From assembly GCA_021158895.1 (NCBI GenBank), contig JAGGSW010000161.1, positions 1 through 14,444 of the forward strand: a stretch of 14,444 nt of DNA, written 5' to 3'. Made by a program: the position numbers and the translations under genes. A model generated the notes under the pieces. The model had not been told where the DNA came from, searched no databases, and was given only the letters and a program-made list of their open reading frames with translations. This stretch comes from Candidatus Odinarchaeota archaeon. GTDB lineage: Archaea > Asgardarchaeota > Baldrarchaeia > Baldrarchaeales > DXJG01. Shown in pieces: positions 1 to 7,621 of the stretch; positions within the stretch are counted from its first letter, which is position 1, and every line of letters starts with the position of its first letter.

Positions 1-55
1 ATACGTAGTTTATTTATTTATATCTGTTGGATAGAAATTGGGAATTAGACTTTTT
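1..55. repeat. 55-bp direct repeat, copy 1
   Basis: Bases 1-55 are identical to bases 192-246; the match ends at base 55 (next base A here, C in the other copy). The match runs to the window edge, so its true left limit is unknown. This copy follows the truncated gamma-subunit gene on the minus strand and provides its last codons and stop. Confidence 0.95.
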
Positions 56-150
56 AATGCTGCAAGTGCTAGAAGTTGTGAGGCGGTCCATCCGCCTTGT
101 CCCCCACGGCTATGAAAACGTATTTCTATTATTTTGTCCCCTTCTGACAT
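10..150 (-). pseudogene. 2-oxoacid:ferredoxin oxidoreductase gamma subunit, 5' fragment
   Basis: This minus-strand reading frame of 46 codons starts at ATG 150-148, after an SD-like GAGGGG five bases upstream. The first ~33 residues match the N terminus of pyruvate/2-oxoacid:ferredoxin oxidoreductase gamma subunits: a short strand (IIEIRFH) followed by RGGQGGWTASQLLALAAL, close to the family's GRGGQG nucleotide-binding signature. The first Gly of that signature is Ser here. A full gamma subunit or domain is about 180 residues. Here the frame runs straight into the 55-base repeat, gains about a dozen unrelated residues and stops at 10-12. The enzyme normally oxidises 2-oxoacids to acyl-CoA and reduces ferredoxin as part of a multi-subunit complex. 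No other subunit is present in the window. Either the gene is truly truncated or the contig is misjoined here. Confidence 0.75.
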
Positions 151-191
151 TCTTACCCCTCACTAAGTTGTTATTAGCTTTGATAATTTTG

Positions 192-246
192 ATACGTAGT
201 TTATTTATTTATATCTGTTGGATAGAAATTGGGAATTAGACTTTTT
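192..246. repeat. 55-bp direct repeat, copy 2 (native promoter context)
   Basis: This copy is identical to bases 1-55, giving a 191-base period. It lies upstream of the gamma-subunit start on the minus strand and contains a TATA-like stretch (ATATAAATAA on the minus strand, about 205-214) some 57 bases before the ATG. It therefore looks like the original location, while copy 1 is the misplaced or artefactual one. Only two copies are present and the spacing is too large for a CRISPR array. Confidence 0.95.
199..215 (-). promoter_or_regulatory. Probable TATA box for the gamma-subunit gene
   Basis: The minus strand reads GATATAAATAAATAAAC, an archaeal TATA-like box about 55-60 bases before the ATG at 150. 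That leaves room for a short leader carrying the GAGGGG ribosome-binding site at 156-161. It lies wholly inside repeat copy 2. Inferred from motif and spacing only. Confidence 0.4.
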
Positions 247-396
247 CGAAACTTTTAATGCTAGAATAACATTTAGCTAAACATGTAATACCCTGGGCTA
301 CAAATACTTTTAGCGATTTGCTAAGTCTTAAGGCAAATTTACTAGTTTCCAAAACAATAGGTTAATAAAAGTGGTTTAAATTCCCTAACTAAGTGT

Positions 397-1314
397 TTAT
401 TCGGAAAGATATTTTTTCTTTGCAATAATTCCCAGGACTTCTCTTATGATTTTTGCAGTTGCAAACCCGCTTATCCCGCTATGATCATATTTTGGACAAA
501 GTTCAACAATGTCAAAACATGCGATATTTAACGAACTAATTTCATGAAATATGTCAATAAGTTGTCTTGTTGAAATGCCGCCAGGCTCAGGATTTCCAAC
601 GCCCGGCATGTAGGAAGGGTCTAAAACATCTAGATCTATGGATAAATAGACTTTTTCAACACGGGAATTTAATTCTTCGATTAATAACCTTAACGTGTCT
701 TTGACATTTAATGAATAAAGATCGCGAGTTGATATTATTTTTATGCCGTGCTTTTTAGCAAAATCTATTTGTTCACGGGTCGGAGCTCTTATACCTACTT
801 CAATAATGTTTTCTGGAGAAACCAGTTTTTCTTCCACGATTCTACGCACTACGCAAGCATGAGAATAAATATCTCCTTCATATTCCTTGTATAGGTCGGG
901 ATGGGAATCAAAATATAGCAGGCCCCATTTCCCTTTAATAACCTTTTTTACAGCTTTTATGCAAAGGTAGGTAATTATGTGGTCTCCGCCCATAAACAGG
1001 AAAAGCTCATCATTTTTATAATTTTCCTCGATAACTCTTAGTAAATCGTTGTAAACTTGTTCTATGGTTTTATTACTAACTTCCAGATCTCCTAAGTCCT
1101 TTAATCTCCAGAATTCTCCCAAATTGATGAGATCCTCTGAATAGATGTTATAAATTTTACTGGAAGTTGATTTTCTTATAAAAGAGGGTGCTTTAGCGGC
1201 TCCTCTACGATATGATGAAGAAAGGTCCCAAGGTATACCTAAAACATAAAGGTTTGGATTCTTATTGTCGATAGGAATACCAAAAAAGGCTCCATATTCT
1301 CTATTCACTTTCAT
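397..1314 (-). CDS. speB: Agmatinase-family ureohydrolase
   Basis: A complete 305-residue member of the arginase/agmatinase/formiminoglutamase superfamily, normal in length. The binuclear metal site is visible: GGDH (H112), DSHPD (D136, H138, D140) and SIDLDVLDP (D227, D229), followed by the PGVGNPEPGG loop near 238-247. The usual SHG segment is SHA (151-153). Agmatinase would hydrolyse agmatine to putrescine and urea in cytosolic polyamine synthesis. In some archaea the same family acts on aminopropylagmatine, so the exact substrate is inferred. The start is ATG 1314-1312. There is no SD, but a TATA-like palindrome lies about 45-60 bases upstream. It is probably transcribed alone: EF-2 lies 156 bases upstream on the same strand. 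Confidence 0.9.
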   Translation of the reverse strand: MKVNREYGAFFGIPIDNKNPNLYVLGIPWDLSSSYRRGAAKAPSFIRKSTSSKIYNIYSEDLINLGEFWRLKDLGDLEVSNKTIEQVYNDLLRVIEENYKNDELFLFMGGDHIITYLCIKAVKKVIKGKWGLLYFDSHPDLYKEYEGDIYSHACVVRRIVEEKLVSPENIIEVGIRAPTREQIDFAKKHGIKIISTRDLYSLNVKDTLRLLIEELNSRVEKVYLSIDLDVLDPSYMPGVGNPEPGGISTRQLIDIFHEISSLNIACFDIVELCPKYDHSGISGFATAKIIREVLGIIAKKKYLSE

Positions 1315-1357
1315 AGTTTAACTTTGATAATTAATAGTATTTTAATTTAATCCTAAT

Positions 1358-1374
1358 CTTATAAAATTTATAAG
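1358..1374 (-). promoter_or_regulatory. Palindromic TATA box upstream of agmatinase
   Basis: CTTATAAAATTTATAAG is a perfect 8+1+8 palindrome that reads as a TATA box in either direction. Its position would place transcription start about 20 bases before the agmatinase ATG at 1314. On the plus strand there is no gene for it to serve. Confidence 0.5.
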
Positions 1375-1470
1375 TTGGAAATCTATTTCTGAGTGAAATT
1401 TTAAAATATAAATTATGGAAGTTTTCTGATTTAGATGTCGAGAACCTTTTGAAAAGCCCTGTAATAGCAT

Positions 1471-3681
1471 TCATGTCCTGACGTATAGTAGTCTCTCCCA
1501 TAGTTTCGGTGTTGGTAGCTGTGTTGGTAAACCTTTTCTTTTTCTAATCTCTAGGATAAGTTTTTCTTGCATGTTATCTGGTACTGGTCTAAATTCTAGA
1601 AACTCATAGCCCCAGAAAGCTTTTCCAGCTGTTGCAGATCTGAATTCGTCTGCAATTCCTAGCGTTTCTGCAGTTGGGATATTTCCTTGTATTGTAACCC
1701 AGTCCTCTTCGATAATTACGTTTGTGACCACGCCTCGATGTTGAGTTAAGATTTTGATGACAGCGCCCTGCATGTCGCTTGGTGCTTTTATGTCTATTTT
1801 TAGTATTGGTTCATATAGTTTTGGATTAGCTGTTAGGAAGCTTATATGTAATGCTGCATGTGTCATTGGTGCTATTTGTCCCATTCCTGTGTGCGCTGGG
1901 TCTACGTGTACAACAGCGTCTGTCATTACAGCCTTTACTCCCATTGCTGGTTCTTGAGCAAGAGTAGCATTTGAACACCACTCTCTCCATGCTGCGATGA
2001 TATATGATTTTATTCTGTCTAGTCTTTGTACTCCTTTTGTTAGGTCTACAAGTATGTTGTTTCCCCAGATGTCCCATATGTTCTTTGCTTCATTTGCGTC
2101 CCATCCTATTTCTCTCAGTATTCTTGCTCTTTCTTTTCTGTCTTGTTCCGCCCATATCTTTCCTTGTTTGATTAGCTCTATTGTTTCTTGACTTAATGGC
2201 TCTATGTATAATTTTAGCTTGTTGTGTGTGTTAGGTGACTTTGTATGAACTTCCGTACCTCTTTTGGTGGGTACTTCACGATACACGATGATTGGCGGAG
2301 AGACTCTGATTGGTACTTGTTCGTTTATTCTTTTTGTGAGGATTTCTATCTGTAGTGGGTCGATTCCCGATAATATGTATTGTCTTGCTTCTTGATCTAG
2401 GTAGAAGGATGCTGTTGGGTCGGCTAGAACCCACATCTTTACGACTTCTCCTAGCCTTGCAAGGTCTTGTGGATCTACTGGTTCTATTTTTCTTGAGACG
2501 ACAGGCTCTGCGACGTATTTGATTTTTTCAAATACTGGAATGTTAGCACCAGGTCTGATGAATGTTTCACCAGCTGGACACAAAACCCCGTAAATTGCAA
2601 AAAGGTTTCCCGCAGGTATTTCCTCTACATCAAGTAGGTCTGTTATTTCCATAACTCCTAGTCTTCGGATTCTCACAGTGCTTTTCTGGTTAACAAAGTA
2701 TATTTCTTCTCCGGCTTTCAGTGTTCCTGAAAATATCCGTCCTATTAGTGTAGGCCTTTTTGTTTTAGGATGAATGAATATTTTTGTTATCATACCAATT
2801 AGAGGGCCGTTAGGATCGCAGTTCATGAGTGCTTGTCCTTCAGGTGTGTTTATATCTCCTGTCCATATCTTTGGTATTCTATATTTTTGCGCAGTCTTAG
2901 GATCTGGTAAATGATGAATAACCATTCTTAGTAATGCATCATCTAATGGTAAGTTTTTACGTAACCATTCTATTTCTCCTTCCTTATATTTCTGGAAAAT
3001 TATGTTTGCATTAATCCCTTTCTCCTTAAGTATGTCAATAGTGAATCCCCATCCATGTTTTGCTGATCCTATTGCTACTGTTCCATTTTGGAAGGATACT
3101 TGCCATTCTTTTTTAAATTGTTGTGGTGCTACTTTTCTTATAAGAGTGTTAACTTTTCTAACTATTTTGTCCAGTTTTTGACCAACTTCTTTTGGTTGTA
3201 GTCTAAGTTCACTGATTAGTCTGTCGACTTTGTTGATGAATAGTACAGGTTTGCAGAGTTCTTCTCCTACTGCTAGGCGTATGTTTGTTTCTGTTTGTGT
3301 CATTACTCCTTCGAGAGCATCTACTAGGATTATTGCTCCGTCGCTGGCTCTTAGTGCTCTTGATACTTCACCTGTGAAGGATATGTGTCCTGGTGTGTCG
3401 TTGATTTGGAATATGTAGTTTTTACCGTTATATTCGTAGCTTAAGTTTACTACGGATGTGAATATGGTTATTCCTCTTTGTTGTTCTTCTTCGTCGTAGT
3501 CTGTCATTAGTACTTGTCCTGCGGCATCGAATGACATTAGACCTGCTCTTCTTAGTAGATAGTCTGTTGTAGTAGTCTTTCCATGGTCGATGTGAGCGAC
3601 TATACTGAATATTCGTTTTGTTTCAAAGGGTCCTTTCGTTACTAGTTCAATTACTTCCTCTGGTTGTTTTATTCTAACCAT
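1471..3681 (-). CDS. fusA: Translation elongation factor aEF-2
   Basis: GTP-driven ribosomal translocase, essentially full length at 736 residues from the ATG. From an in-frame GTG nine bases upstream (3690-3688) it would be 739, and residue numbers here follow that longer form. The G domain shows the P-loop AHIDHGKT (32-39), RGIT (72-75), DTPGH (98-102), NKVD (153-156) and SA (209-210). Domain II follows at about 295-390, and domains III-V to the end. I prefer the ATG at 3681 because GGGAG (3694-3690) lies eight bases ahead of it and because archaeal EF-2 commonly begins MVR-K-PEE. The domain IV tip reads DPAH-TGMGQ with His600 at the diphthamide position. The usual archaeal form is H-R-G-P-A-Q, so the His is kept but the Arg after it is Thr. 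No dph biosynthesis gene is in the window. It could be the only EF-2 of a divergent lineage or an EF-2 paralogue. Confidence 0.95.
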   Translation of the reverse strand: MVRIKQPEEVIELVTKGPFETKRIFSIVAHIDHGKTTTTDYLLRRAGLMSFDAAGQVLMTDYDEEEQQRGITIFTSVVNLSYEYNGKNYIFQINDTPGHISFTGEVSRALRASDGAIILVDALEGVMTQTETNIRLAVGEELCKPVLFINKVDRLISELRLQPKEVGQKLDKIVRKVNTLIRKVAPQQFKKEWQVSFQNGTVAIGSAKHGWGFTIDILKEKGINANIIFQKYKEGEIEWLRKNLPLDDALLRMVIHHLPDPKTAQKYRIPKIWTGDINTPEGQALMNCDPNGPLIGMITKIFIHPKTKRPTLIGRIFSGTLKAGEEIYFVNQKSTVRIRRLGVMEITDLLDVEEIPAGNLFAIYGVLCPAGETFIRPGANIPVFEKIKYVAEPVVSRKIEPVDPQDLARLGEVVKMWVLADPTASFYLDQEARQYILSGIDPLQIEILTKRINEQVPIRVSPPIIVYREVPTKRGTEVHTKSPNTHNKLKLYIEPLSQETIELIKQGKIWAEQDRKERARILREIGWDANEAKNIWDIWGNNILVDLTKGVQRLDRIKSYIIAAWREWCSNATLAQEPAMGVKAVMTDAVVHVDPAHTGMGQIAPMTHAALHISFLTANPKLYEPILKIDIKAPSDMQGAVIKILTQHRGVVTNVIIEEDWVTIQGNIPTAETLGIADEFRSATAGKAFWGYEFLEFRPVPDNMQEKLILEIRKRKGLPTQLPTPKLWERLLYVRT

Positions 3682-4043
3682 GTGTTTCACTCCCGTCTTA
3701 TGGTTTTATTTAAAGTGTGATATTTTAAGGTTTATGGGTGAAATAAAATTCGTGAATACCAGCAGGTTAATGACTTAAAGGCGTCGATAAATTATGTGTG
3801 ATCGTAGTTAGAATTGAACTTCTCATCGTTATTTAAAGATTACGTAGCATTATTAACATGTCATCAAAGTCTATGGATGCAAGAATTATGATTTAGGAAA
3901 CTACTCCTTAAGTAATAAGACGTAGAATCTATTTCGGTTTACTGTTAACTTCATCTAAATTACCTGTAGGCAAAGATAGTGCTTCGCTAGAAAGAAAATA
4001 TCAGCATAAAAGTGACTGCAAAGTTTAAAGCCTAATAGTTTGA
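3682..4043. other. Intergenic gap, 362 bases
   Basis: No convincing reading frame, tRNA or box C/D sRNA is visible on either strand. The EF-2 end holds AT-rich TATA-like stretches on the minus strand (CCTTAAAATATC at 3719-3730 and CTTTAAATAAAACC at 3703-3716). Either could drive EF-2, and the first fits the SD-bearing start better. The rest follows the stop of the membrane protein gene and shows no clear terminator hairpin. Confidence 0.5.
3690..3694 (-). promoter_or_regulatory. SD site that decides the EF-2 start
   Basis: GGGAG on the minus strand sits eight bases before the ATG at 3681-3679. It touches the alternative GTG (3690-3688), which it therefore cannot serve. This favours the ATG. 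Confidence 0.6.
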
Positions 4044-4916
4044 CTAATACAAATTAAAAAGTGTTAGACCGGCTGCTATAACTAGACCGTTAAGAAGATT
4101 ATCGTTTATGGGCGGATCTATGAGATCTATAATTAATAGTAGAACTGCTCCTATGAGAGCTTTTTCTATTGGCGTAAACAAAATAAGGACGGTAAAAGTT
4201 GTTGCGAAAGCTGCTATTGACCCTTCAATTGTTTTTTCCTTTTTCCACGGTAATTTATGTTTCCCTAAAGTTTTTCCGGCTATTGCCGCTGATGCGTCTC
4301 CCATTGCTGCTGCTATGAGGGCAATCACAGCTGTGTACATGGAAAAAAGCATTAGTGCAAGACTTGTACTAATAACATAGTAGGTATGTGGTCCTATTTT
4401 CTCTGTTTCCCCTTTTCTTAGAACTAAGTCAGCTATAACTGCAAATGGGTAATATTTTGGTATCCAGAATCTCAGAATATCTGTGAGGTAAAAGAAAATA
4501 AGAGCAAGATATGTTATTTGAATTGTTATTTCTTCTCCGTAGTATATGTAAGTTATGATGAGAACGAGGGAAAGCAGATGGAAGAGCTTTCGAAGAACTT
4601 CTCTTGTTTTGCTGTCCTTTACATGTTTTCCCATATGTAGTTTTATTTTTTGAAATAATGGTTTGAACAAATTTAGTATTATGATCAGGATCGCAGTTAT
4701 TGGTATGCTTAGGGTTATGATAATAGAAAGGAAACTTGTAACGTTTAAGTAAATGTTAACTGCAAGGTAGAAAAGAATGAATGCTGTAAGTATGGATGAA
4801 AACATTTCTTTTCTATCACTTCTAGTAGTGGTCTCGAGGCCATGAATAAGGGAGAAAACACCAAGCGAACTGAGAATGCAGGAAGCTATAGTTTGGTACA
4901 TCATTTTCTCTTCCAT
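4044..4916 (-). CDS. Polyprenol (dolichol/phytol-type) kinase-like membrane protein, CTP-transferase family
   Basis: A polytopic membrane protein of 290 residues from ATG 4916-4914, with about seven hydrophobic segments. It carries the hallmarks of the SEC59/phytol-kinase group: RKLFH at about 109-113, then MGDASAAIAGKTLGKHKL at about 205-222, then KTIEG at about 228-232. These follow the family pattern GD-A-A--G---GKHK...K-EG. Members transfer phosphate from CTP to a lipid alcohol. In archaea this could make dolichyl phosphate for glycosylation or salvage isoprenoid alcohols. The substrate is not decided by sequence. Starts are uncertain: TTG 4949, ATG 4916 or ATG 4904, the last with a GGAAGAG purine run ahead of it. 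All fit the short divergent space before the endonuclease gene. It lies beyond the 362-base gap from EF-2 and seems to stand alone. Confidence 0.75.
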   Translation of the reverse strand: MEEKMMYQTIASCILSSLGVFSLIHGLETTTRSDRKEMFSSILTAFILFYLAVNIYLNVTSFLSIIITLSIPITAILIIILNLFKPLFQKIKLHMGKHVKDSKTREVLRKLFHLLSLVLIITYIYYGEEITIQITYLALIFFYLTDILRFWIPKYYPFAVIADLVLRKGETEKIGPHTYYVISTSLALMLFSMYTAVIALIAAAMGDASAAIAGKTLGKHKLPWKKEKTIEGSIAAFATTFTVLILFTPIEKALIGAVLLLIIDLIDPPINDNLLNGLVIAAGLTLFNLY

Positions 4917-4996
4917 ATTGCTGATTCTATATCTAATTATGTTAAGCAATCTTTAATTCGATGTTGCAGTAATCGATTTACTACATGTTGTTTAAC

Positions 4997-5010
4997 GTTA
5001 TTTATTATTC
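4997..5010 (+). promoter_or_regulatory. Probable promoter of the endonuclease III operon
   Basis: GTTATTTATTATTC is a TATA-like box centred about 24-26 bases before ATG 5027. That spacing predicts a leaderless or near-leaderless transcript for nth-yjbQ. The 110-base region 4917-5026 must also hold the divergent promoter of the membrane protein gene. Confidence 0.4.
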
Positions 5011-5026
5011 TTTGCGTGGTGTCGCA

Positions 5027-5728
5027 ATGCAGAGTAAAATTAGGCTTCTGAACATTATCAAAATTTTGGAAAAAATATATGTTCCTTGGAAATGGGAAAT
5101 ACGTGATCCATTTAAGATCTTAGTTTCTACAATTCTCTCTCAAAGGACTAGTTGGATAAATGTCAGAAAAGCGATCAATCAGTTAGAGAGAAAAGTTGGA
5201 ATTGACCCTAAAAGTATTGCTGAAGCCGATCTTGAAAGTATAAAAGAAAGTATAAAAGTGGCTGGCTTATACAATGCTAAGAGTATTAGAATCAAGGAAA
5301 TTGCACGAATAATTATGGAAAAATATGATGGTAATTTGAGTAAAGTCCTAAACCTGCCTTTAGAGGATGCAAGAAAAGAGCTTTTGAGGCTTCCTGGTGT
5401 CGGCTTCAAAACTGCTGATGTTATTTTACTTTTTGCCGCTAACAAACCAGTATTTCCAGTTGATACTCACATTATGAGAATTTCTAGGAGATTAGGTATA
5501 ATTAAGGGAAAGATTAACTACGAGAACATTAGACACACTTGGGAGAAAGCCCTTCCGCGTAATAAGTACGCTGTAGCACATATACTTTTGATAATGTTTG
5601 GGAGAGAGATTTGTAAAGGTGGGAAACCTTTATGTGATAAGTGTCCTATTGCAAGATTTTGTGAGTTTTATAAAAAGTTAAAAGGTGGTACCAGAAGTGA
5701 AAGTAGTAAGGAAAGAATTACACTTTAA
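5027..5728 (+). CDS. nth: Endonuclease III (DNA glycosylase/AP lyase)
   Basis: A 233-residue base-excision-repair enzyme that removes oxidised pyrimidines and cleaves the abasic strand. It shows the helix-hairpin-helix LPGVGFKTADV (122-132) with catalytic Lys128. Catalytic Asp146 lies in VDTH, 18 residues later as in E. coli Nth (K120/D138). A C-terminal [4Fe-4S] loop has Cys196, 203, 206 and 212 in the C-x6-C-x2-C-x5-C spacing. The Lys argues for a bifunctional Nth rather than MutY or a thymine-mismatch glycosylase. The frame is open from 4985. ATG 5027 is chosen because the extra 14 residues are non-conserved and a TATA-like box lies ~25 bases upstream of 5027. The 3' end overlaps yjbQ by 32 bases. 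Confidence 0.92.
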   Translation: MQSKIRLLNIIKILEKIYVPWKWEIRDPFKILVSTILSQRTSWINVRKAINQLERKVGIDPKSIAEADLESIKESIKVAGLYNAKSIRIKEIARIIMEKYDGNLSKVLNLPLEDARKELLRLPGVGFKTADVILLFAANKPVFPVDTHIMRISRRLGIIKGKINYENIRHTWEKALPRNKYAVAHILLIMFGREICKGGKPLCDKCPIARFCEFYKKLKGGTRSESSKERITL

Positions 5729-6101
5729 TACTGCGGGCGAGATCGATGTTGTAAATATAACTGGTATGGTTGAAAAGGCAGTTAAGGATTCGGGAATAAG
5801 AAATGGTCTAGTTACGGTATTTATTCCGGGGGCCACTGGCGCAATAACAACAATTGAGTTTGAACCAAATCTTGTCCAAGATTTTAAGGATATTTTGGAA
5901 AAGCTTATACCGAAAACAGGACGTTATAGACATCCCGTAAATGGTCATAGTCATCTAAGAGCTTCAATGCTGGGTCCAAGTTTATCGGTGCCTGTCGCTG
6001 ATAGGAATTTGATCTTAGGGACATGGCAACAAATAGTTTTCGTAGAATTAGATGTAAGACCAAGATCTCGGCGCCTAATAGTACAAATAATTGGTGAATG
6101 A
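5697..6101 (+). CDS. yjbQ: YjbQ family (UPF0047) protein
   Basis: A small single-domain protein of 134 residues, normal for the family. The conserved C-terminal half is clear: YRHPVNGHSHLRASMLGPS (77-95) with His79, His84 and His86, then LGTWQQIVFVELD (107-119). The physiological role of YjbQ proteins is unsettled. Some bacterial members have been reported to show low thiamin-phosphate synthase activity. That is interesting because thiDN is in the same window, but it does not prove a thiamine role here. GTG 5697 is preferred: GGTGG at 5684-5688 is eight bases upstream and the protein then begins MKVVRKELHF as family members do. An upstream GTG at 5685 would add four residues and lies inside that SD. 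Its start lies within the last codons of nth, so the two are likely translationally coupled. Confidence 0.88.
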   Translation: MKVVRKELHFNTAGEIDVVNITGMVEKAVKDSGIRNGLVTVFIPGATGAITTIEFEPNLVQDFKDILEKLIPKTGRYRHPVNGHSHLRASMLGPSLSVPVADRNLILGTWQQIVFVELDVRPRSRRLIVQIIGE

Positions 6102-6154
6102 CAATTAACAGCTCTAAAATTAGTTCAAACATTTGTATATTTCATATGGTTGAA

Positions 6155-6164
6155 GTTTAAATAT
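6155..6164 (+). promoter_or_regulatory. TATA box of hisS
   Basis: TTTAAATATT sits about 30 bases before ATG 6193, with no SD between. This suggests a leaderless or very short-leader transcript separate from the nth-yjbQ unit, which ends 91 bases upstream. Confidence 0.5.
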
Positions 6165-6192
6165 TAATTGTGTACCTAAAATTGTAAGTTTA

Positions 6193-7518
6193 ATGTGGGT
6201 GGACAGCTTGAGGGAGTTTAAGACTTTAAGAGGTATGAGAGATTTCTTACCTCGAGATATGATAAAAAGGGAAAGGATACTTCGTATTATAAGAAAAATT
6301 TTTGAAAGCTATGGGTTTGAGCCCTTAGAAACACCTGCAATTGAATATTGGGAAGTTTTGTCTAGAAAGTGCGGAGAAGAAGTGAAAAAGCAAATATTTA
6401 AGTTTAAAGATAAAGGCGGACGTGATGTTGGTTTAAGATTTGATTTAACTGTACCTTTTGCGAGGGTTGTGGCACAAAATCCGTATCTACCTAAACCGTT
6501 TAAGAGGTATTGTATTTCTCGTGTTTGGAGGTATGAAAGGCCTCAAACTGGTAGGTATCGTGAATTTTGGCAGGCTGATGCAGATATTGCAGGTTCACCG
6601 TTACCTGATGCTGATGCTGAGGTAATTGCTGTTGGTGTAGATGCTCTAAAGGCTTTAGGATTAGATAATATTGAGGTTAGATTGAACAATAGGAAGATTT
6701 TAGAAGGTATGGCAGTTAAAGCTGGTGTTCCAGGCGATAAGATTTTGGATGCGTTTAGATCTATTGATAAGTTGGATAAAATAGGATTGGAGGGAGTTCT
6801 GGAAGAACTTTCCTCGAAAGGCATACCTAAGGAAGTTTCTGAAAAGTTATTAGAGTTTATTTCGATAAGTGGGGAGAATATGGAAGTACTTGAAAGGGTT
6901 AGAAGTCTTTTAAGGGGTTCAAAGGTAGGGGAAGAAGGTATAAATGAATTAATAAGTATCTTAGATATTTTGGAGGCTTATGATGCCCGTAAATATGTTA
7001 AAATAGATTTAAGCATAGTTAGAGGATTAGATTACTATACTGGTCCTATATTTGAGTATGTGTTAAAGGAAAGCCCAAGTGGGAAACAATTTAGACTTGC
7101 GATAGCCGGAGGAGGTAGATACGATAATTTAATTGAACTTTACGGTGGACCTCACGTTCCCGCTACAGGTGTTTCTTTAGGTGTTGAAAGGATTATGGAA
7201 GTTTTAGAAGGTAGTATTTCAGAAGAAGAGACGTTAACTAAGGTTTATGTTGTTCCTGCTAAAGAAGAAGTTAGGTTAGAGACTATAAAAATAGCTCAAA
7301 AGTTAAGGCGTGAAAATATACCAACCGATGTAGATTTAATGAGGCGTAAATTAGACAAATCACTTGAGTACGCGGATAAAAAGGGAATTCCTTATGTGAT
7401 CATTGTAGGTCCGAGAGATCTTAAAGAAGGGTTTATAGTTTTAAGAGATATGAAAACAAGATTGCAGGAAAAAATCGAAGTACCCAAAGTTATAGAAGTT
7501 ATAAAAGAAAAATTGTGA
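6193..7518 (+). CDS. hisS: Histidyl-tRNA synthetase
   Basis: A class II aminoacyl-tRNA synthetase that charges tRNA-His, complete at 441 residues. The N terminus has the family's RGMRDFLP (13-20). Motif 2 lies around 105-125 (ISRVWRYERPQTGRYREF). The histidine-specific loops are VRGLDYYTG (276-284) and AGGGRYD (305-311). Motif 3 is GVSLGVER (326-333), and the anticodon-binding domain occupies about 345-441. These histidine-specific loops make HisS far more likely than the HisZ regulatory paralogue. ATG 6193 is the first in-frame Met, and the upstream TATA box supports it. It is convergent with the SIS pair that ends at 7622. Confidence 0.96.
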   Translation: MWVDSLREFKTLRGMRDFLPRDMIKRERILRIIRKIFESYGFEPLETPAIEYWEVLSRKCGEEVKKQIFKFKDKGGRDVGLRFDLTVPFARVVAQNPYLPKPFKRYCISRVWRYERPQTGRYREFWQADADIAGSPLPDADAEVIAVGVDALKALGLDNIEVRLNNRKILEGMAVKAGVPGDKILDAFRSIDKLDKIGLEGVLEELSSKGIPKEVSEKLLEFISISGENMEVLERVRSLLRGSKVGEEGINELISILDILEAYDARKYVKIDLSIVRGLDYYTGPIFEYVLKESPSGKQFRLAIAGGGRYDNLIELYGGPHVPATGVSLGVERIMEVLEGSISEEETLTKVYVVPAKEEVRLETIKIAQKLRRENIPTDVDLMRRKLDKSLEYADKKGIPYVIIVGPRDLKEGFIVLRDMKTRLQEKIEVPKVIEVIKEKL

Positions 7519-7621
7519 CAAGAAGCAGTTACTTATTGTAATTTTCTGCTAACATGAATCCTCCGAAAATGAAGGAAAAATAAATGAGGTGAATTATGAG
7601 CATTCCTAATATATTCCCATT

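Noticed and set aside
27..239. 70-residue plus-strand frame across the repeat region
   Set aside because: It reads antisense to the gamma-subunit fragment, has no recognisable motif or SD, and its similar-looking ends simply reflect the repeat.
1..246. 55-base repeat as part of a CRISPR array
   Set aside because: There are only two copies, the unit is longer than usual CRISPR repeats, and the 136 bases between them contain a gene start rather than a spacer.
3682..4043. tRNA or box C/D sRNA in the gap after EF-2
   Set aside because: A TGATGA-like box and a GTTCAATTC stretch are present on the minus strand, but there is no matching D box or cloverleaf pairing.
6193..7518. HisZ-type ATP phosphoribosyltransferase regulatory subunit
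   Set aside because: The histidine-binding loops, motifs 2 and 3 and an anticodon-binding domain are all present, so it is a true synthetase.
7524..7550. Hairpin terminator after hisS (AGCAG...CTGCT)
   Set aside because: The stem is short and interrupted by an unpaired TTTT, with no clean T-run after it. It is too weak to call in AT-rich DNA.
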